From: Streptomyces lomondensis
GTDB taxonomy: Bacteria > Actinomycetota > Actinomycetes > Streptomycetales > Streptomycetaceae
Direction: 5' to 3'
DNA length: 64,000 nucleotides
Assembly: GCF_014651035.1 (NCBI RefSeq)
Contig: NZ_BMWC01000012.1
Span: 1-64,000, forward strand
Of this stretch, positions 1 through 10,254 are shown piece after piece (positions within the stretch are counted from its first letter, which is position 1; each line of letters opens with the position of its first letter). A program made the translations under genes and the position numbers. The notes under the pieces are model-generated. The model did no database searches, had not been told where the DNA came from, and saw only the letters and a list, made by a program, of their open reading frames with translations.

Positions 1-283
1 CTTCCCTTCGGTCTTGCGTTTCCGACTCTATCAGATCTTTTCTCGATCCGATTTCCTCGATGCTTTCCAGGTTTCCGCTTCCGCGTTTCCCTTTCCGGCG
101 GTTCCGACTTTATCAGAGGTTTCGGACCGGACTGACCGGCCACTCATTTCCGATTCATCGGGAGGGGGCTTCAATGAAATCAACGTTTCGTGAAGCCGAC
201 AGATGCTCACCGTCGCCGGTCTGGGGCTAGAGCCCATCTCCAGGCAACTGTTCGAATCTACCTCCCCGCACTTGCCGTGTCAA
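1..283 (-). promoter_or_regulatory. rRNA operon promoter and leader region
   Basis: Read on the minus strand, this stretch has the look of a Streptomyces rrn leader. A consensus-like promoter has TTGACA (278-283) and TAGATT (255-260) separated by exactly 17 bp. Further downstream are two copies of TCTGATA(A/G)AGTCGGAA, giving -10-like elements at 107-115 and 25-33, about 82 bp apart. The purine-rich minus-strand leader after them (runs of GGAAA/GCGGAA) resembles the region ahead of 16S rRNA in this genus. The 16S gene itself would lie beyond the left edge, so the operon assignment is inferred from the promoter and leader alone. Bases 284-356 hold nothing else I can support. Confidence 0.75.
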
Positions 284-356
284 CGGCTCCTGTGGGGCGA
301 AGAGGAGACTAGCAGCTGAACGGAGGTGGTCGCACATCCGGTGGTCGTCGGGACGA

Positions 357-1364
357 TCAGGCTGCTGTGGGGACGGTCGCGCTGCGTTCCGCCGCCTCGA
401 CGTCACCGGTCTCGCCCGCGCGGGCCGCACGACCGCCCAGGACATAGACGTAGGCGAGGAAGGCCAGTTCGGCGACGACCCCGATGGTGATGCGTGCCCA
501 GGTGGGGAGGCCGGACGGGGTGACGAAGCCTTCGATGGCGCCGGAGACGAAGAGGACCAGGGCGAGACCTATGGCCATGCCGATGGCGGCTCGGCCCTCT
601 TCCGCGAGAGCCGTGCGTCGCGTGCGGGGGCCCGGGTCGATGAGAGTCCAGCCGAGGCGCAGGCCGGTGCCGGCGGCCACGAAGACCGCGGTCAGTTCCA
701 GCAGACCGTGCGGGAGGACCAGGCCGAGGAACGTGTCGAGGCGGCCGGCCGAGGACATCAGGCCGAAGCCGATGCCGAGGTTGAGCATGTTCTGGAAGAG
801 GATCCAGATGACCGGGAGTCCCAGGAAGACCCCGAGGATCAGGCACAGGGCGGCGGCCCAGGCGTTGTTCGTCCAGACCTGGGCGGCGAAGCTGGCCGCC
901 GGGTGGCTGGAGTAGTACGTCTCGTACTGGCCGCCGGGGCGGGTGAGCTCGCGCAGTTCACTGGGGGCCGCGATGGAGGCCTGTACTTCCGGGTGGGTGC
1001 CGATCCACCAGCCCAGGAGGGCCGCGACGGCCGTGGACAGGAGTGCGGTGGGTACCCACCAGTGGCGGGACTTGTAGACGGCGGCGGGGAAACCGTGGGC
1101 GAGGAAGCGGGTGACGTCGCGCCAGGAGGCGCGTCGGGTTCCTGTCACGGCACTACGCGCGCGTGCCACGAGCTGGCTGAGCCGGCCGGTCAGCTGGGGG
1201 TCGGGAGCGCTGGACTGGATCAGGGAGAGGTGCGTGGCGGCACGCTGGTAGAGGGTGACGAGTTCGTCGGCTTCGGCGCCGCTGAGGCGGCGCTGGCGCC
1301 GGAGCAGGGCTTCGAGGCGGTCCCACTCCGCTCGGTGGGCGGAGACGAAGACGTCGAGGTCCAT
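357..1364 (-). CDS. SpoIIM (DUF95) family integral membrane protein
   Basis: The 335-residue product has a soluble helical N-terminus of about 90 residues followed by roughly six hydrophobic segments (near residues 103-125, 168-190, 193-207, 212-236, 262-282 and 290-311). The order and the conserved patches YKSRHWW, WTNNAWAA and LPHGLLELTAVF fit the stage II sporulation protein M family. In Bacillus SpoIIM acts in engulfment with SpoIID and SpoIIP; in actinomycetes such proteins are generic membrane proteins often found next to RDD genes, as here. It is divergent from the RDD gene at 1493 with about 130 bp between starts, so the two probably share a promoter region. No catalytic motif is visible and the specific role is unknown. 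Confidence 0.85.
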   Translation of the reverse strand: MDLDVFVSAHRAEWDRLEALLRRQRRLSGAEADELVTLYQRAATHLSLIQSSAPDPQLTGRLSQLVARARSAVTGTRRASWRDVTRFLAHGFPAAVYKSRHWWVPTALLSTAVAALLGWWIGTHPEVQASIAAPSELRELTRPGGQYETYYSSHPAASFAAQVWTNNAWAAALCLILGVFLGLPVIWILFQNMLNLGIGFGLMSSAGRLDTFLGLVLPHGLLELTAVFVAAGTGLRLGWTLIDPGPRTRRTALAEEGRAAIGMAIGLALVLFVSGAIEGFVTPSGLPTWARITIGVVAELAFLAYVYVLGGRAARAGETGDVEAAERSATVPTAA

Positions 1365-1492
1365 CGGTGTGCCTGCTCCTCGGCTGTTCGTCGGCGGCTC
1401 GTCGTGGATCAGCTTGTCGTACTACGGTGCGATGCGCCCTCAGCTTGGCAGACTGGGGCTGTCGGGGGCAGAGCAGGGGAAGGACGGCGGGC

Positions 1493-2437
1493 GTGAGTGA
1501 GCTGGTGACGGGCGAGGCTGTGGCGTTGGAGCTGCGCCCCGCGAGGTTGCCCAGCAGGGCGCTGGCCGTGCTGCTCGATCTTGTGGCGGCGATGGCGGTC
1601 TATGTCGCGGTGACCGTCGCGCTGGTGGTGTCGACGGCCTCGCTGGACGAGGCGGCGCAGACGGCGCTGTCGATCGCGACGTTCGTTCTCGTGCTGGTGG
1701 GTGCGCCGATCGCGGTGGAGACGCTGAGCCACGGGCGCTCGCTCGGGAAGATGGCGTGCGGGCTGCGTGTGGTGCGGGACGACGGTGGTCCGATCCGCTT
1801 CCGGCATGCGCTGGTGAGGGGCTTGATCGGGGTGATCGAGATCCTCATGACCTTCGGGGTCGTCGCCTGTATCGCCTCGTTCGTGTCGGCGCGTGGGCGG
1901 CGGCTGGGGGATGTGTTCGCGGGGACGCTCGTCGTGCGGGAGCGGATTCCGGTCGCGCGGACCGGTTTTGTGCCGCCTCCTCCGCCCTGGCTGGCGGGGC
2001 GGTTCTCGGGGCTCGATCTGTCCGCTGTGCCCGACGGGTTGTGGCTCGCCGTTCGTCAGTACCTGACGCGCATGCAGCAGCTGGACCCGCAGGTGGGCTG
2101 GTCCATGGCGCAGCGGCTGGCGTCGGATCTCGCGGAGCGTACGGGGGCTCCGGTGCCGCAGGGGGTTCCGGCGGCGGCGTATCTGGCGGCGGTCGTGCAG
2201 GAGCGGCAGGCGCGGGAGGCTCGGCGGGCTTTCGGGAGCGGTCCGGGCAAGGCGGCTCCGGCGTCGGCCACGGACGGGGTTCCGGCTGCGGGCGTCGTCA
2301 CGACTGCTCCTGAGCCGCGGGTTGTGCCGCCTGGGCCGGTGTCCGAGCCGCCCGGCGGCGGGGGCCGGCCCTCGGAGTCACCGGAGGTACCGGCGGTGGA
2401 CGAGCGGCCCCGTACCGGATTCGTGCCGCCGGCGTAG
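1493..2437 (+). CDS. RDD family membrane protein
   Basis: I chose the GTG at 1493 (314 residues), preceded by a purine-rich GGGGAAGGACGG, because the RDD domain begins right after it; the frame stays open upstream without coding character. The N-terminal 150 residues have three hydrophobic segments (about 20-45, 58-80, 108-132) and the family landmarks: an R..LLDLVAA start, a SLGKMACGLRVV loop and the closing GRRLGDVFAGTLVV. The C-terminal half is polar and Ala/Pro-rich, probably cytoplasmic and partly disordered. RDD proteins are poorly characterised; some are linked to ion transport. Its pairing with a divergent SpoIIM gene is a recurring actinobacterial arrangement. Confidence 0.85.
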   Translation: MSELVTGEAVALELRPARLPSRALAVLLDLVAAMAVYVAVTVALVVSTASLDEAAQTALSIATFVLVLVGAPIAVETLSHGRSLGKMACGLRVVRDDGGPIRFRHALVRGLIGVIEILMTFGVVACIASFVSARGRRLGDVFAGTLVVRERIPVARTGFVPPPPPWLAGRFSGLDLSAVPDGLWLAVRQYLTRMQQLDPQVGWSMAQRLASDLAERTGAPVPQGVPAAAYLAAVVQERQAREARRAFGSGPGKAAPASATDGVPAAGVVTTAPEPRVVPPGPVSEPPGGGGRPSESPEVPAVDERPRTGFVPPA

Positions 2438-2457
2438 GGGAGAGCGGGGCTCCCTGC

Positions 2458-3072
2458 TCAGGTGAAGACCGACGGCGGTGATTCCAGGTCCTCGAGCTCG
2501 ATGCCGGGGGCCGCGAGCACCACGTCGCCGGCGATGTGCACGGCGTGCTGCTCGCCCGTGTCCAAGGCTGTGACCTGGTATTCGTCCACGGCCAGAGGGC
2601 CACTGTCAGTGGCGTGTGCTTCTCTTTTCAGCAAGGCCCACGACTGGTCCACGGTGCGCGGGGCGAGGACCGGGTCCGTGAAGGCGACGAGGCGTACGCG
2701 GGTGGCGGCTGAGGAGGGGGTGAGGCGCAGGAGACGGGCGGTGGCGACGAGGAACGCCGGGGAGGTGCCGGTGAAGGCGTGGGCGCGCACATTGCCTTCG
2801 GTGGCGTCGGTTCCGGTGGGGTCGGTGCGGACCCAGGTGACGCCGTCGAGGGCGGCGCCGCGGACCTGCCAGGCGGCGGCGTGGAGTTCGAGGCGGATGG
2901 GGCGGCCGAGTTCGTCGAGGGTGAGGTCGACGGAGCCGTGGTGATCGCCCGAGGGGGTGGTCAGCTGGGAGACGTAGCGCCAGCCGGAGGGGCCGACGGC
3001 GCACTGGAAGTGTTCGTCTGCGAGGGGGGTGTGATCGTGCGGATCGTGGAGCGAATAGCGGCCGCGGGGCAT
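2458..3072 (-). CDS. Conserved hypothetical protein, about 204 aa
   Basis: I do not recognise a family. The frame is open from 3138, but the first 22 codons are Pro/Arg-rich and read back into a hairpin, so the ATG at 3072 (MPRGRYSLHDPHDHTPL) is preferred. The product is soluble, has no signal peptide or membrane segment, and reads as a mixed beta protein with short motifs such as FQCAVGPSGWRYVSQ and GHHGSVDLTLDELGRP. Codon use is typical of a real high-GC gene. It lies downstream of ahcY on the same strand, beyond a strong hairpin at 3123-3157, so it is probably transcribed separately or by read-through. No function is proposed. Confidence 0.7.
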   Translation of the reverse strand: MPRGRYSLHDPHDHTPLADEHFQCAVGPSGWRYVSQLTTPSGDHHGSVDLTLDELGRPIRLELHAAAWQVRGAALDGVTWVRTDPTGTDATEGNVRAHAFTGTSPAFLVATARLLRLTPSSAATRVRLVAFTDPVLAPRTVDQSWALLKREAHATDSGPLAVDEYQVTALDTGEQHAVHIAGDVVLAAPGIELEDLESPPSVFT

Positions 3073-3122
3073 GGGGGTCCTGGGTCCTGACGGGCTGGGC
3101 CGGTCGCCGGCCGGTCGAACGG

Positions 3123-3157
3123 GGCAGGCCCCCGGCACGGGGGTGCGGGGGCCTGCC
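3123..3157 (-). terminator. Hairpin terminator downstream of ahcY
   Basis: Perfect 12-bp inverted repeat (3123-3134 with 3146-3157) around an 11-base loop, immediately 3' of the ahcY stop on the minus strand. There is no strong U-tract, as is usual in Streptomyces. Confidence 0.65.
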
Positions 3158-3205
3158 TCGGAACTCTGACCGGCGCGAACTGACCGGCAGACGGTACTGC
3201 TCGGC

Positions 3206-4937
<1,732 letters not shown>

Positions 4938-4968
4938 CGGGGCCCGCCGAGTGGTTCGGCGGGCCCCG
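4938..4968 (-). terminator. Terminator of the cation efflux gene
   Basis: A perfect 13-bp GC-rich stem (4938-4950 with 4956-4968) and a 5-base loop, 16 bases past the stop codon of the minus-strand gene starting at 5958. Confidence 0.8.
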
Positions 4969-4983
4969 TGGGTGCTGGAGGGG

Positions 4984-5958
4984 TCAGTGGTCCGTGGGGA
5001 CCGGGCCTCCGGGGGAGGCCTCGGGGTCGGCGCCCTTGGCCGCCTCGGCCTCGCTGTAGATGTCCGGTTCGAGGTAGATGACGCGGGCGATGGGGACGGC
5101 CTCGCGGATGCGGCCCTCGGCTGCGTCGATGGCGGCGGCGATCTCGGTGGCCGTGTCCTCGTGGCGGACGGCGATCTTGGCGGCGACGAGGAGTTCCTCG
5201 GGGCCGAGGTGGAGCGTGCGCATGTGGATGATGCGGGTGACCGTGTCGCCGTCGACGACGGCAGCCTCGATCTTCTGGGTCTCCTCGGCGCCGGCGGACT
5301 CGCCGAGCAGCAGCGACTTGGTCTCGGCGGCGAGGACCAGGGCGATCAGGATGAGCAGGACGCCGATGCAGAGGGTGCCGATGCCGTCCCAGACGGCGTC
5401 GCCGGTGAGCAGGGCGAGGCTGACGCCGCCGAGGGCGAGGATCAGGCCGACGAGGGCGCCGAGGTCCTCCAGGAGGACGACCGGGAGCTCGGGGGCCTTG
5501 GCGTGGCGGACGAACTCCTTCCAGGAGCGGCGGCCGCGCAGGAGGTTGGACTCCTTGATGGCCGTGCGGAAGGAGAACGTCTCGGCGATGATCGCGAAGA
5601 CCAGGACGCCGACCGGCCAGTACCAGTGCGTCAGCTCATGCGGGTGCTTGATCTTCTCGTAGCCCTCGTAGAGGGCGAACATGCCGCCGACCGAGAAGAG
5701 GACGATGGAGACGAGGAAGGCGTAGATGTAGCGCTCGCGGCCGTAGCCGAAGGGGTGCTGTGGGGTGGCCTCACGCTTCGCCTTCTTGCCGCCGAGGAGC
5801 AGCAGCGCCTGGTTGCCGGAGTCGGCGAGCGAGTGGACGGACTCGGCGAGCATCGACGACGAGTTGCTGAAGATGAACGCCACGAACTTCGCTACCGCGA
5901 TCGCGAGGTTGGCGACCAGTGCCGCCACGATCGCCTTGGTGCCGCCTGACGCGCTCAT
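4984..5958 (-). CDS. Cation diffusion facilitator (CDF) family transporter
   Basis: Predicted proton-coupled exporter of divalent metals across the cytoplasmic membrane. I chose the ATG at 5958 (324 residues), where the hydrophobic CDF core begins; the frame extends 31 codons upstream without family similarity. The first membrane helices carry the expected polar metal-site pattern (SSSMLAESVHSLADSGNQALLL, with the DxxxD-like S/D arrangement near residues 35-45), followed by the basic KKAKREATPQHPFGYGRERYIYAF loop, further helices and a soluble C-terminal domain of about 90 residues (MRTLHLGPEELLVAAKI). The metal cannot be told from sequence. It lies between manA and ahcY, with its own terminator. 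Confidence 0.9.
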   Translation of the reverse strand: MSASGGTKAIVAALVANLAIAVAKFVAFIFSNSSSMLAESVHSLADSGNQALLLLGGKKAKREATPQHPFGYGRERYIYAFLVSIVLFSVGGMFALYEGYEKIKHPHELTHWYWPVGVLVFAIIAETFSFRTAIKESNLLRGRRSWKEFVRHAKAPELPVVLLEDLGALVGLILALGGVSLALLTGDAVWDGIGTLCIGVLLILIALVLAAETKSLLLGESAGAEETQKIEAAVVDGDTVTRIIHMRTLHLGPEELLVAAKIAVRHEDTATEIAAAIDAAEGRIREAVPIARVIYLEPDIYSEAEAAKGADPEASPGGPVPTDH

Positions 5959-6111
5959 ATGTTCGCGTTGTCCCTTCGTACGCCGTTCCAGGGCCCGGAC
6001 GCCGCCTTCGTGCGGCGCCCGTGGCTTTGCCCGTGCTTGACGGTGGGCCATTGTTGCAGCCCGCTGCGGCTGCGGTGTTTCAGGTCACCAGCACAGGGGT
6101 CGTCGAAACGG

Positions 6112-7263
6112 TCAGGCGACGACGGTGGCCCGGAAGAGCGTGCCGGTTCCGGACACTTCGGCCTTTTCGCCGGCGGGGACGAAGACGGACCGGCCGGGGG
6201 TCAGGTCGTGCTCGCCCGCGCGGACCGTGCCGGCCGTGCAGAGCAGGATCTGCGGGGTCGGGCGGGTGAGGTCGTGGGCGGTGCCCGCCTCGGGGAGGAC
6301 GTAGCGGGAGAGGCGGAACTCGTCGATGGGGGTCTCGTAGACCTCCTCGCCGTCCGGGGAGGCCTCGGGGCGCAGGACGCCGGGGTCGCTGGGCTGGAAG
6401 CGGACGATGCGCAGGAGTTCGGGGACGTCGACGTGCTTGGGGGTCAGGCCGCAGCGCAGGACGTTGTCGGAGTTGGCCATGATCTCGACGCCGAGGCCGT
6501 TCAGGTAGGCGTGCGGGACGCCGGCGCCGAGGTAGAGGGCCTCGCCGGGCTGGAGCCGGACGTGGTTCAGCAGCATCGCGGCGATGACGCCGGGGTCGCC
6601 CGGGTAGTGGTGGGCGATGTCGGCGTAGGGGGCGTAGGCGCCGCCGAGGCGGGTGCAGGCGGTCGCGGCCTCCGCGACCGTGCGGGACATCTCCTCGGGG
6701 TCGGCGGTGAGGATCGCCGTGAGGACCTCGCGCAGAGCGGCGTCCTCGGGGTGGGCGTGCAGCAGGTCGACGTACGGCTTGAGGGAGGCGACGCCGAGGT
6801 CGTCCAGCAGGCCGGCGGCCTGGAGCGGGTCGCGGAAGCCGCACAGGCCGTCGAACTCGGTGAGCGCGCAGATCAGTTCGGGCTTGTGGTTGGCGTCCTT
6901 GTAGTTGCGGTGCGGGGCGTCCACGGGGATGCCGCGGCGCTCCTCGTCCGCGTAGCCCTCCTTGGCCTGCTCCAGGTCGGGGTGGACCTGGAGGGAGAGC
7001 GGGGCGCCGGCGGCGAGGATCTTGAGGAGGAAGGGCAGGCGGGGGCCGAACCTGGCGACGGCGGCCGGGCCCAGTTCCTTCTCGGGGTCGGCGTCGATGA
7101 CCTCGACGAGCGTGCCCCGGTCGGTGCGCGAGGGTGCGCCCGGGTGGGCGCCCATCCACATCTCCGCCTGCGGTTCGCCGGTCGGCTCGACGCCGAGCAG
7201 GTGCGGGATGGCGGTCGGGGAACCCCAGGCGTAGGGGCGGATGGTGTTGTCGAGGCGGTCCAT
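6112..7263 (-). CDS. manA: Mannose-6-phosphate isomerase, class I
   Basis: Interconverts fructose-6-P and mannose-6-P, the entry step to GDP-mannose and thus to mannosylated glycans. The 383-residue length is right for a type I enzyme. Zinc-site and active-site segments are visible: SLQVHPDLEQAKEGY (Gln and His ligands), NYKDANHKPELICAL (Glu ligand), GAGVPHAYLNGLGVEIMANSDN and GLTPKHVDVPELL. It is followed on the same strand by the SIS protein, Trm112-like gene and manB upstream (7318-10152), so it is probably the distal gene of a mannose operon. The separation from manC by about 16 kb means the pathway is split into two loci. Confidence 0.95.
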   Translation of the reverse strand: MDRLDNTIRPYAWGSPTAIPHLLGVEPTGEPQAEMWMGAHPGAPSRTDRGTLVEVIDADPEKELGPAAVARFGPRLPFLLKILAAGAPLSLQVHPDLEQAKEGYADEERRGIPVDAPHRNYKDANHKPELICALTEFDGLCGFRDPLQAAGLLDDLGVASLKPYVDLLHAHPEDAALREVLTAILTADPEEMSRTVAEAATACTRLGGAYAPYADIAHHYPGDPGVIAAMLLNHVRLQPGEALYLGAGVPHAYLNGLGVEIMANSDNVLRCGLTPKHVDVPELLRIVRFQPSDPGVLRPEASPDGEEVYETPIDEFRLSRYVLPEAGTAHDLTRPTPQILLCTAGTVRAGEHDLTPGRSVFVPAGEKAEVSGTGTLFRATVVA

Positions 7264-7317
7264 GGGGTTCTCTCTGCGTGTTCGGGCGGGCGGCGCGTCA
7301 GGGTGTCCCGGGCATGA

Positions 7318-8445
7318 TCAGGCCCTCGAAGCAAGCGCCAGGTAAACCGCGGCGAAATCTGTGATGGCGATCAGTTCCGCGAGGGTTTCCAGTTCGCCGC
7401 CCGGCTCCGGTTCCAGTTCGCTGATCGGCGTGTCATGGCTGAGAGCGAGGTCGCGGGCGCCGGGGGCGGCGGTGAGGCCGCCGATGGGGCGGTCGCGGAG
7501 CAGCACCACGCGTGCGTGCAGGGCGGGGGGCTCCTCGACGCGGTCGCGGAAGAAGTCTTCGGGGTCGGCGCTGGCGGCCAGCGGGCCGGCGAGCAGGGCG
7601 CTGTGGGCGGCGAGGGCCTCGGGGAGTTCGGCGACGACCGCGGGGGTGCCGGACAGTTCGGCGAGGGCGGCGGCGAAACGGCGGCCCGCCGGGCCGGCCG
7701 AGGTGCCCTCGGTCCAGACGATCGGCAGCGCGTCGGCGAGTTCGGCGGCCAGGGTCTTGGCGGGGTTGCTGTACGTGGCGATGGCGGGGCCGCAGCGTTC
7801 GGCGATGCGGTCGAGGCGGTCGGCGACCCTGCCGAGGGCGTCCGGCGGGGCGGCGAGCACTCCCGTACGGTCCAGGAGCGCGAGGAGCGGGGTGAGCAGG
7901 GCCCACAGGACGCCGGGTGCGGACGCGGCGAGGGGCTCGTCCTGGTCGTAGGGGGCGGTCGCCATGGGGACGAACAGGCCGTGCGAGCCGCCTACGGCGT
8001 CGGCGAGCGGGGAGCGGCCGGGCGCCACGGCGACGACCGTGCAGCCTCGGCGGTAGGCCTGCTCGGCGAGGAGGGACAGGCCCGGTTCGGTGCCGTCCGG
8101 AGTGGCGATCAGGAGGAGGTCGACCGAGCCGACCCAGCCGGGCAGTTCCCAGCGCAGGGCGCCCGCGGCAGGGGCGACGCCGGTGGGGGCGAGGCGGGTG
8201 ACCGGGCTGCCGGCGCCGGCGAGGGTGCCGAGGAGGTCGGCGGTGTGGGTGGCGGCGGCGCCCGGGCCGGCGATGAGGACGGCGCGGGGGCGGCCGTCGG
8301 GCTTGAGGTCGTCGACGCCCGCCTCGGCGGAGTGGCGGGCGGCGGTGCGAACGCGGGCGCCGGCTTCCGCGGCGCCGCGGAGCAGGCCGCGGTGGTCGGC
8401 CTCGGCGAGGCCCTCCGGGGAGTCGAGCAGCGTTTCGTCGAGCAT
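7318..8445 (-). CDS. SIS-domain phosphosugar isomerase-like protein
   Basis: A 375-residue protein with two Rossmann-like halves typical of sugar isomerase (SIS) or phosphoglucose/phosphomannose isomerase-like proteins. The first half includes AVLIAGPGAAATHTADLL and LLLIATPDGTEPGLSLLAEQAYRRG; the second has AIATYSNPAKTLAAELADALPIVWTEGTSAGPAGRRFAAAL cut by short loops and then LRDRPIGGL. Its place between manA and manB points to mannose or hexose phosphate metabolism. A bifunctional PGI/PMI role has been shown for archaeal relatives, but activity here is inference. The stop lies about 54 bp before manA, consistent with co-transcription. Confidence 0.8.
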   Translation of the reverse strand: MLDETLLDSPEGLAEADHRGLLRGAAEAGARVRTAARHSAEAGVDDLKPDGRPRAVLIAGPGAAATHTADLLGTLAGAGSPVTRLAPTGVAPAAGALRWELPGWVGSVDLLLIATPDGTEPGLSLLAEQAYRRGCTVVAVAPGRSPLADAVGGSHGLFVPMATAPYDQDEPLAASAPGVLWALLTPLLALLDRTGVLAAPPDALGRVADRLDRIAERCGPAIATYSNPAKTLAAELADALPIVWTEGTSAGPAGRRFAAALAELSGTPAVVAELPEALAAHSALLAGPLAASADPEDFFRDRVEEPPALHARVVLLRDRPIGGLTAAPGARDLALSHDTPISELEPEPGGELETLAELIAITDFAAVYLALASRA

Positions 8446-8548
8446 GAGCGGCAGCCTCCGGTGGCCGGGGTCCGTTGTGCGGATGTCGTGCTACGTCGGT
8501 GCCCGTTGGGCCCGGGAGGTATGTGCGCCCGGGTGGCGCGGGTGCCGG

Positions 8549-8719
8549 CTACGCGGGGCGGCGGGCCTCGTCGACGAGGAGGACGGGGATGCCGTCGCGC
8601 ACCGGGTAGGCCAGGCCGCACTGGCCGTCGGTGCAGATCAGCTCGGTGTCCTGCTCCTTGAGGGGGGCGTGGCAGGCCGGGCAGGCGAGGATCTCGAGGA
8701 GGCCGGATTCGAGGGGCAT
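8549..8719 (-). CDS. Trm112-family zinc-ribbon small protein
   Basis: A short gene (56 residues) between the SIS gene and manB. It starts at ATG 8719 with GAAGGAACC just upstream. The product begins [20 protein letters not shown] and shows CPAC near residue 13 and a second pair around CTDGQC, forming a Cys4 ribbon, followed by [16 protein letters not shown], the hallmark C-terminus of the Trm112/YcaR family. In eukaryotes Trm112 activates methyltransferases; in bacteria the role is unclear. Family members are commonly found in this position next to manB in actinomycetes, so co-expression is likely. Confidence 0.85.
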   Translation of the reverse strand: MPLESGLLEILACPACHAPLKEQDTELICTDGQCGLAYPVRDGIPVLLVDEARRPA

Positions 8720-8787
8720 GAGGGTTCCTTCGAGGTGCGGGCGCTTGGGTTGTGCCTGGTCAGGTTACCGCCGGTGGGCGCGGGGCC

Positions 8788-10152
8788 TCAGCCCCTGATG
8801 ATCCCCAGCACCTCGTCCCGCACGCGTGCCATCGTCTCCGCGTCCCTCGCTTCCGCGTTCAGGCGCAGCAGCGGCTCCGTGTTGGACGGGCGGACGTTGA
8901 ACCACCAGTCGGTGGAGGTGACCGTGAGGCCGTCGAGGTCGTCGAGGGTGATGTCCTCGCGGCCCTCGTAGGCGGAGCGGATCGCGGCGAGGCTGGCCGC
9001 CTGGTCGGTGACCGTGGAGTTGATCTCTCCGGAGCCGGTGTAGCGGTCGTACTCGGAGACGAGGGAGGACAGGGGGGTGTGCTGGCCGCCCAGGGCGGCC
9101 AGGACGTGCAGGGCGGCCAGCATGCCCGTGTCGGCGTTCCAGAAGTCGCGGAAGTAGTAGTGGGCGGAGTGCTCGCCGCCGAAGATCGCGCCGGTGCGGG
9201 CCATCTCGGCCTTGATGAAGGAGTGGCCCACGCGGGTGCGGACCGGGGTGCCGCCGTGCTCCTCGACGACCTCGGGGACCGACCAGGACGTGATCAGGTT
9301 GTGGATGATCGTGCCCTTGCCGCCGTGCCGGGCCAGTTCGCGGGCGGCGACCAGGGCGGTGATCGCCGACGGGGAGACCGGCTCGCCGCGCTCGTCGACG
9401 ACGAAGCAGCGGTCGGCGTCGCCGTCGAAGGCGAGGCCCAGGTCGGCGCCCTCCTCGCGGACCCGCTGCTGCAGGTCGACGAGGTTGGCCGGGTCGAGGG
9501 GGTTGGCCTCGTGGTTGGGGAAGGTGCCGTCGAGCTCGAAGTACATCGGGACCAGCGTCAGGGGCAGGCCGGCGAAGACCTCGGGGACCGTGTGGCCGCC
9601 CATGCCGTTGCCCGCGTCGACGACGACCTTCAGGGGGCGGATGGAGGTCAGGTCGACCAGCGAGCGCAGGTGGGCCGCGTAGTCCGACAACGTGTCGCGG
9701 GCGGTGATCGTTCCCTTGGTCGCCGACGGCTTCGGGGCGCCCGACTCGCTCCAGCGCTCGACCAGTTCGCGGATCTCCGCGAGTCCGGTGTCCTGGCCGA
9801 CCGGGGCGGCGCCCATGCGGCACATCTTGATGCCGTTGTACTGCGCCGGGTTGTGGGAGGCGGTGAACATGGCGCCCGGCAGGTTCAGCGCGCCGGAGGC
9901 GTAGTACAGCTGGTCCGTCGAGCAGAGGCCGATCTCGGTGACGTCGGCGCCCTGCGCGGCGGCCCCGCGCGCGAAGGCCCGCGACAGGCCCGGCGAGGAG
10001 GGCCGCATGTCGTGCCCGGTGGCAATGGCGCTCGCGCCCGTGACCTGTACGAAGGCCGCCCCGAAGAGCTCGGCCAGGGACTCGTCCCACTGGTCGGGGA
10101 CGACCCCGCGTACGTCGTACGCCTTCACGACCTGCGACAGATCAGCAGCCAC
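8788..10152 (-). CDS. manB: Phosphomannomutase/phosphoglucomutase
   Basis: Converts mannose-6-P to mannose-1-P for GDP-mannose synthesis. The frame is open from 10248, but I chose the GTG at 10152 (454 residues), which follows GGAAGGTTGGCC and begins MAADLSQVVKAYDVRG, the usual N-terminus of these mutases. Active-site features: the phosphoserine loop TASHNPAQYNGIK (Ser near residue 105), metal loop DGDADRCFVVD (near 245), sugar-binding GEHSAHYYFRDFW and the phosphate-binding RPSNTEPLLRLN at the C-terminus. All key residues are present, so it should be active. It is the first gene of the minus-strand manB, Trm112, SIS, manA group. Confidence 0.96.
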   Translation of the reverse strand: MAADLSQVVKAYDVRGVVPDQWDESLAELFGAAFVQVTGASAIATGHDMRPSSPGLSRAFARGAAAQGADVTEIGLCSTDQLYYASGALNLPGAMFTASHNPAQYNGIKMCRMGAAPVGQDTGLAEIRELVERWSESGAPKPSATKGTITARDTLSDYAAHLRSLVDLTSIRPLKVVVDAGNGMGGHTVPEVFAGLPLTLVPMYFELDGTFPNHEANPLDPANLVDLQQRVREEGADLGLAFDGDADRCFVVDERGEPVSPSAITALVAARELARHGGKGTIIHNLITSWSVPEVVEEHGGTPVRTRVGHSFIKAEMARTGAIFGGEHSAHYYFRDFWNADTGMLAALHVLAALGGQHTPLSSLVSEYDRYTGSGEINSTVTDQAASLAAIRSAYEGREDITLDDLDGLTVTSTDWWFNVRPSNTEPLLRLNAEARDAETMARVRDEVLGIIRG

Positions 10153-10254
10153 GGCCAACCTTCCTGAAAAGTACTGTCGGTCAGCACAAACTACCCCCGC
10201 CCGCTGACAGCGCGCCGTGCGGACGTCGAGCGGGCCCCGGGACGGCACCTCAGG

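Noticed and set aside
250-262. GTTCGAATC resembling a tRNA T-loop
   Set aside because: No acceptor or anticodon stem can be formed around it; the bases overlap the rRNA promoter -10.
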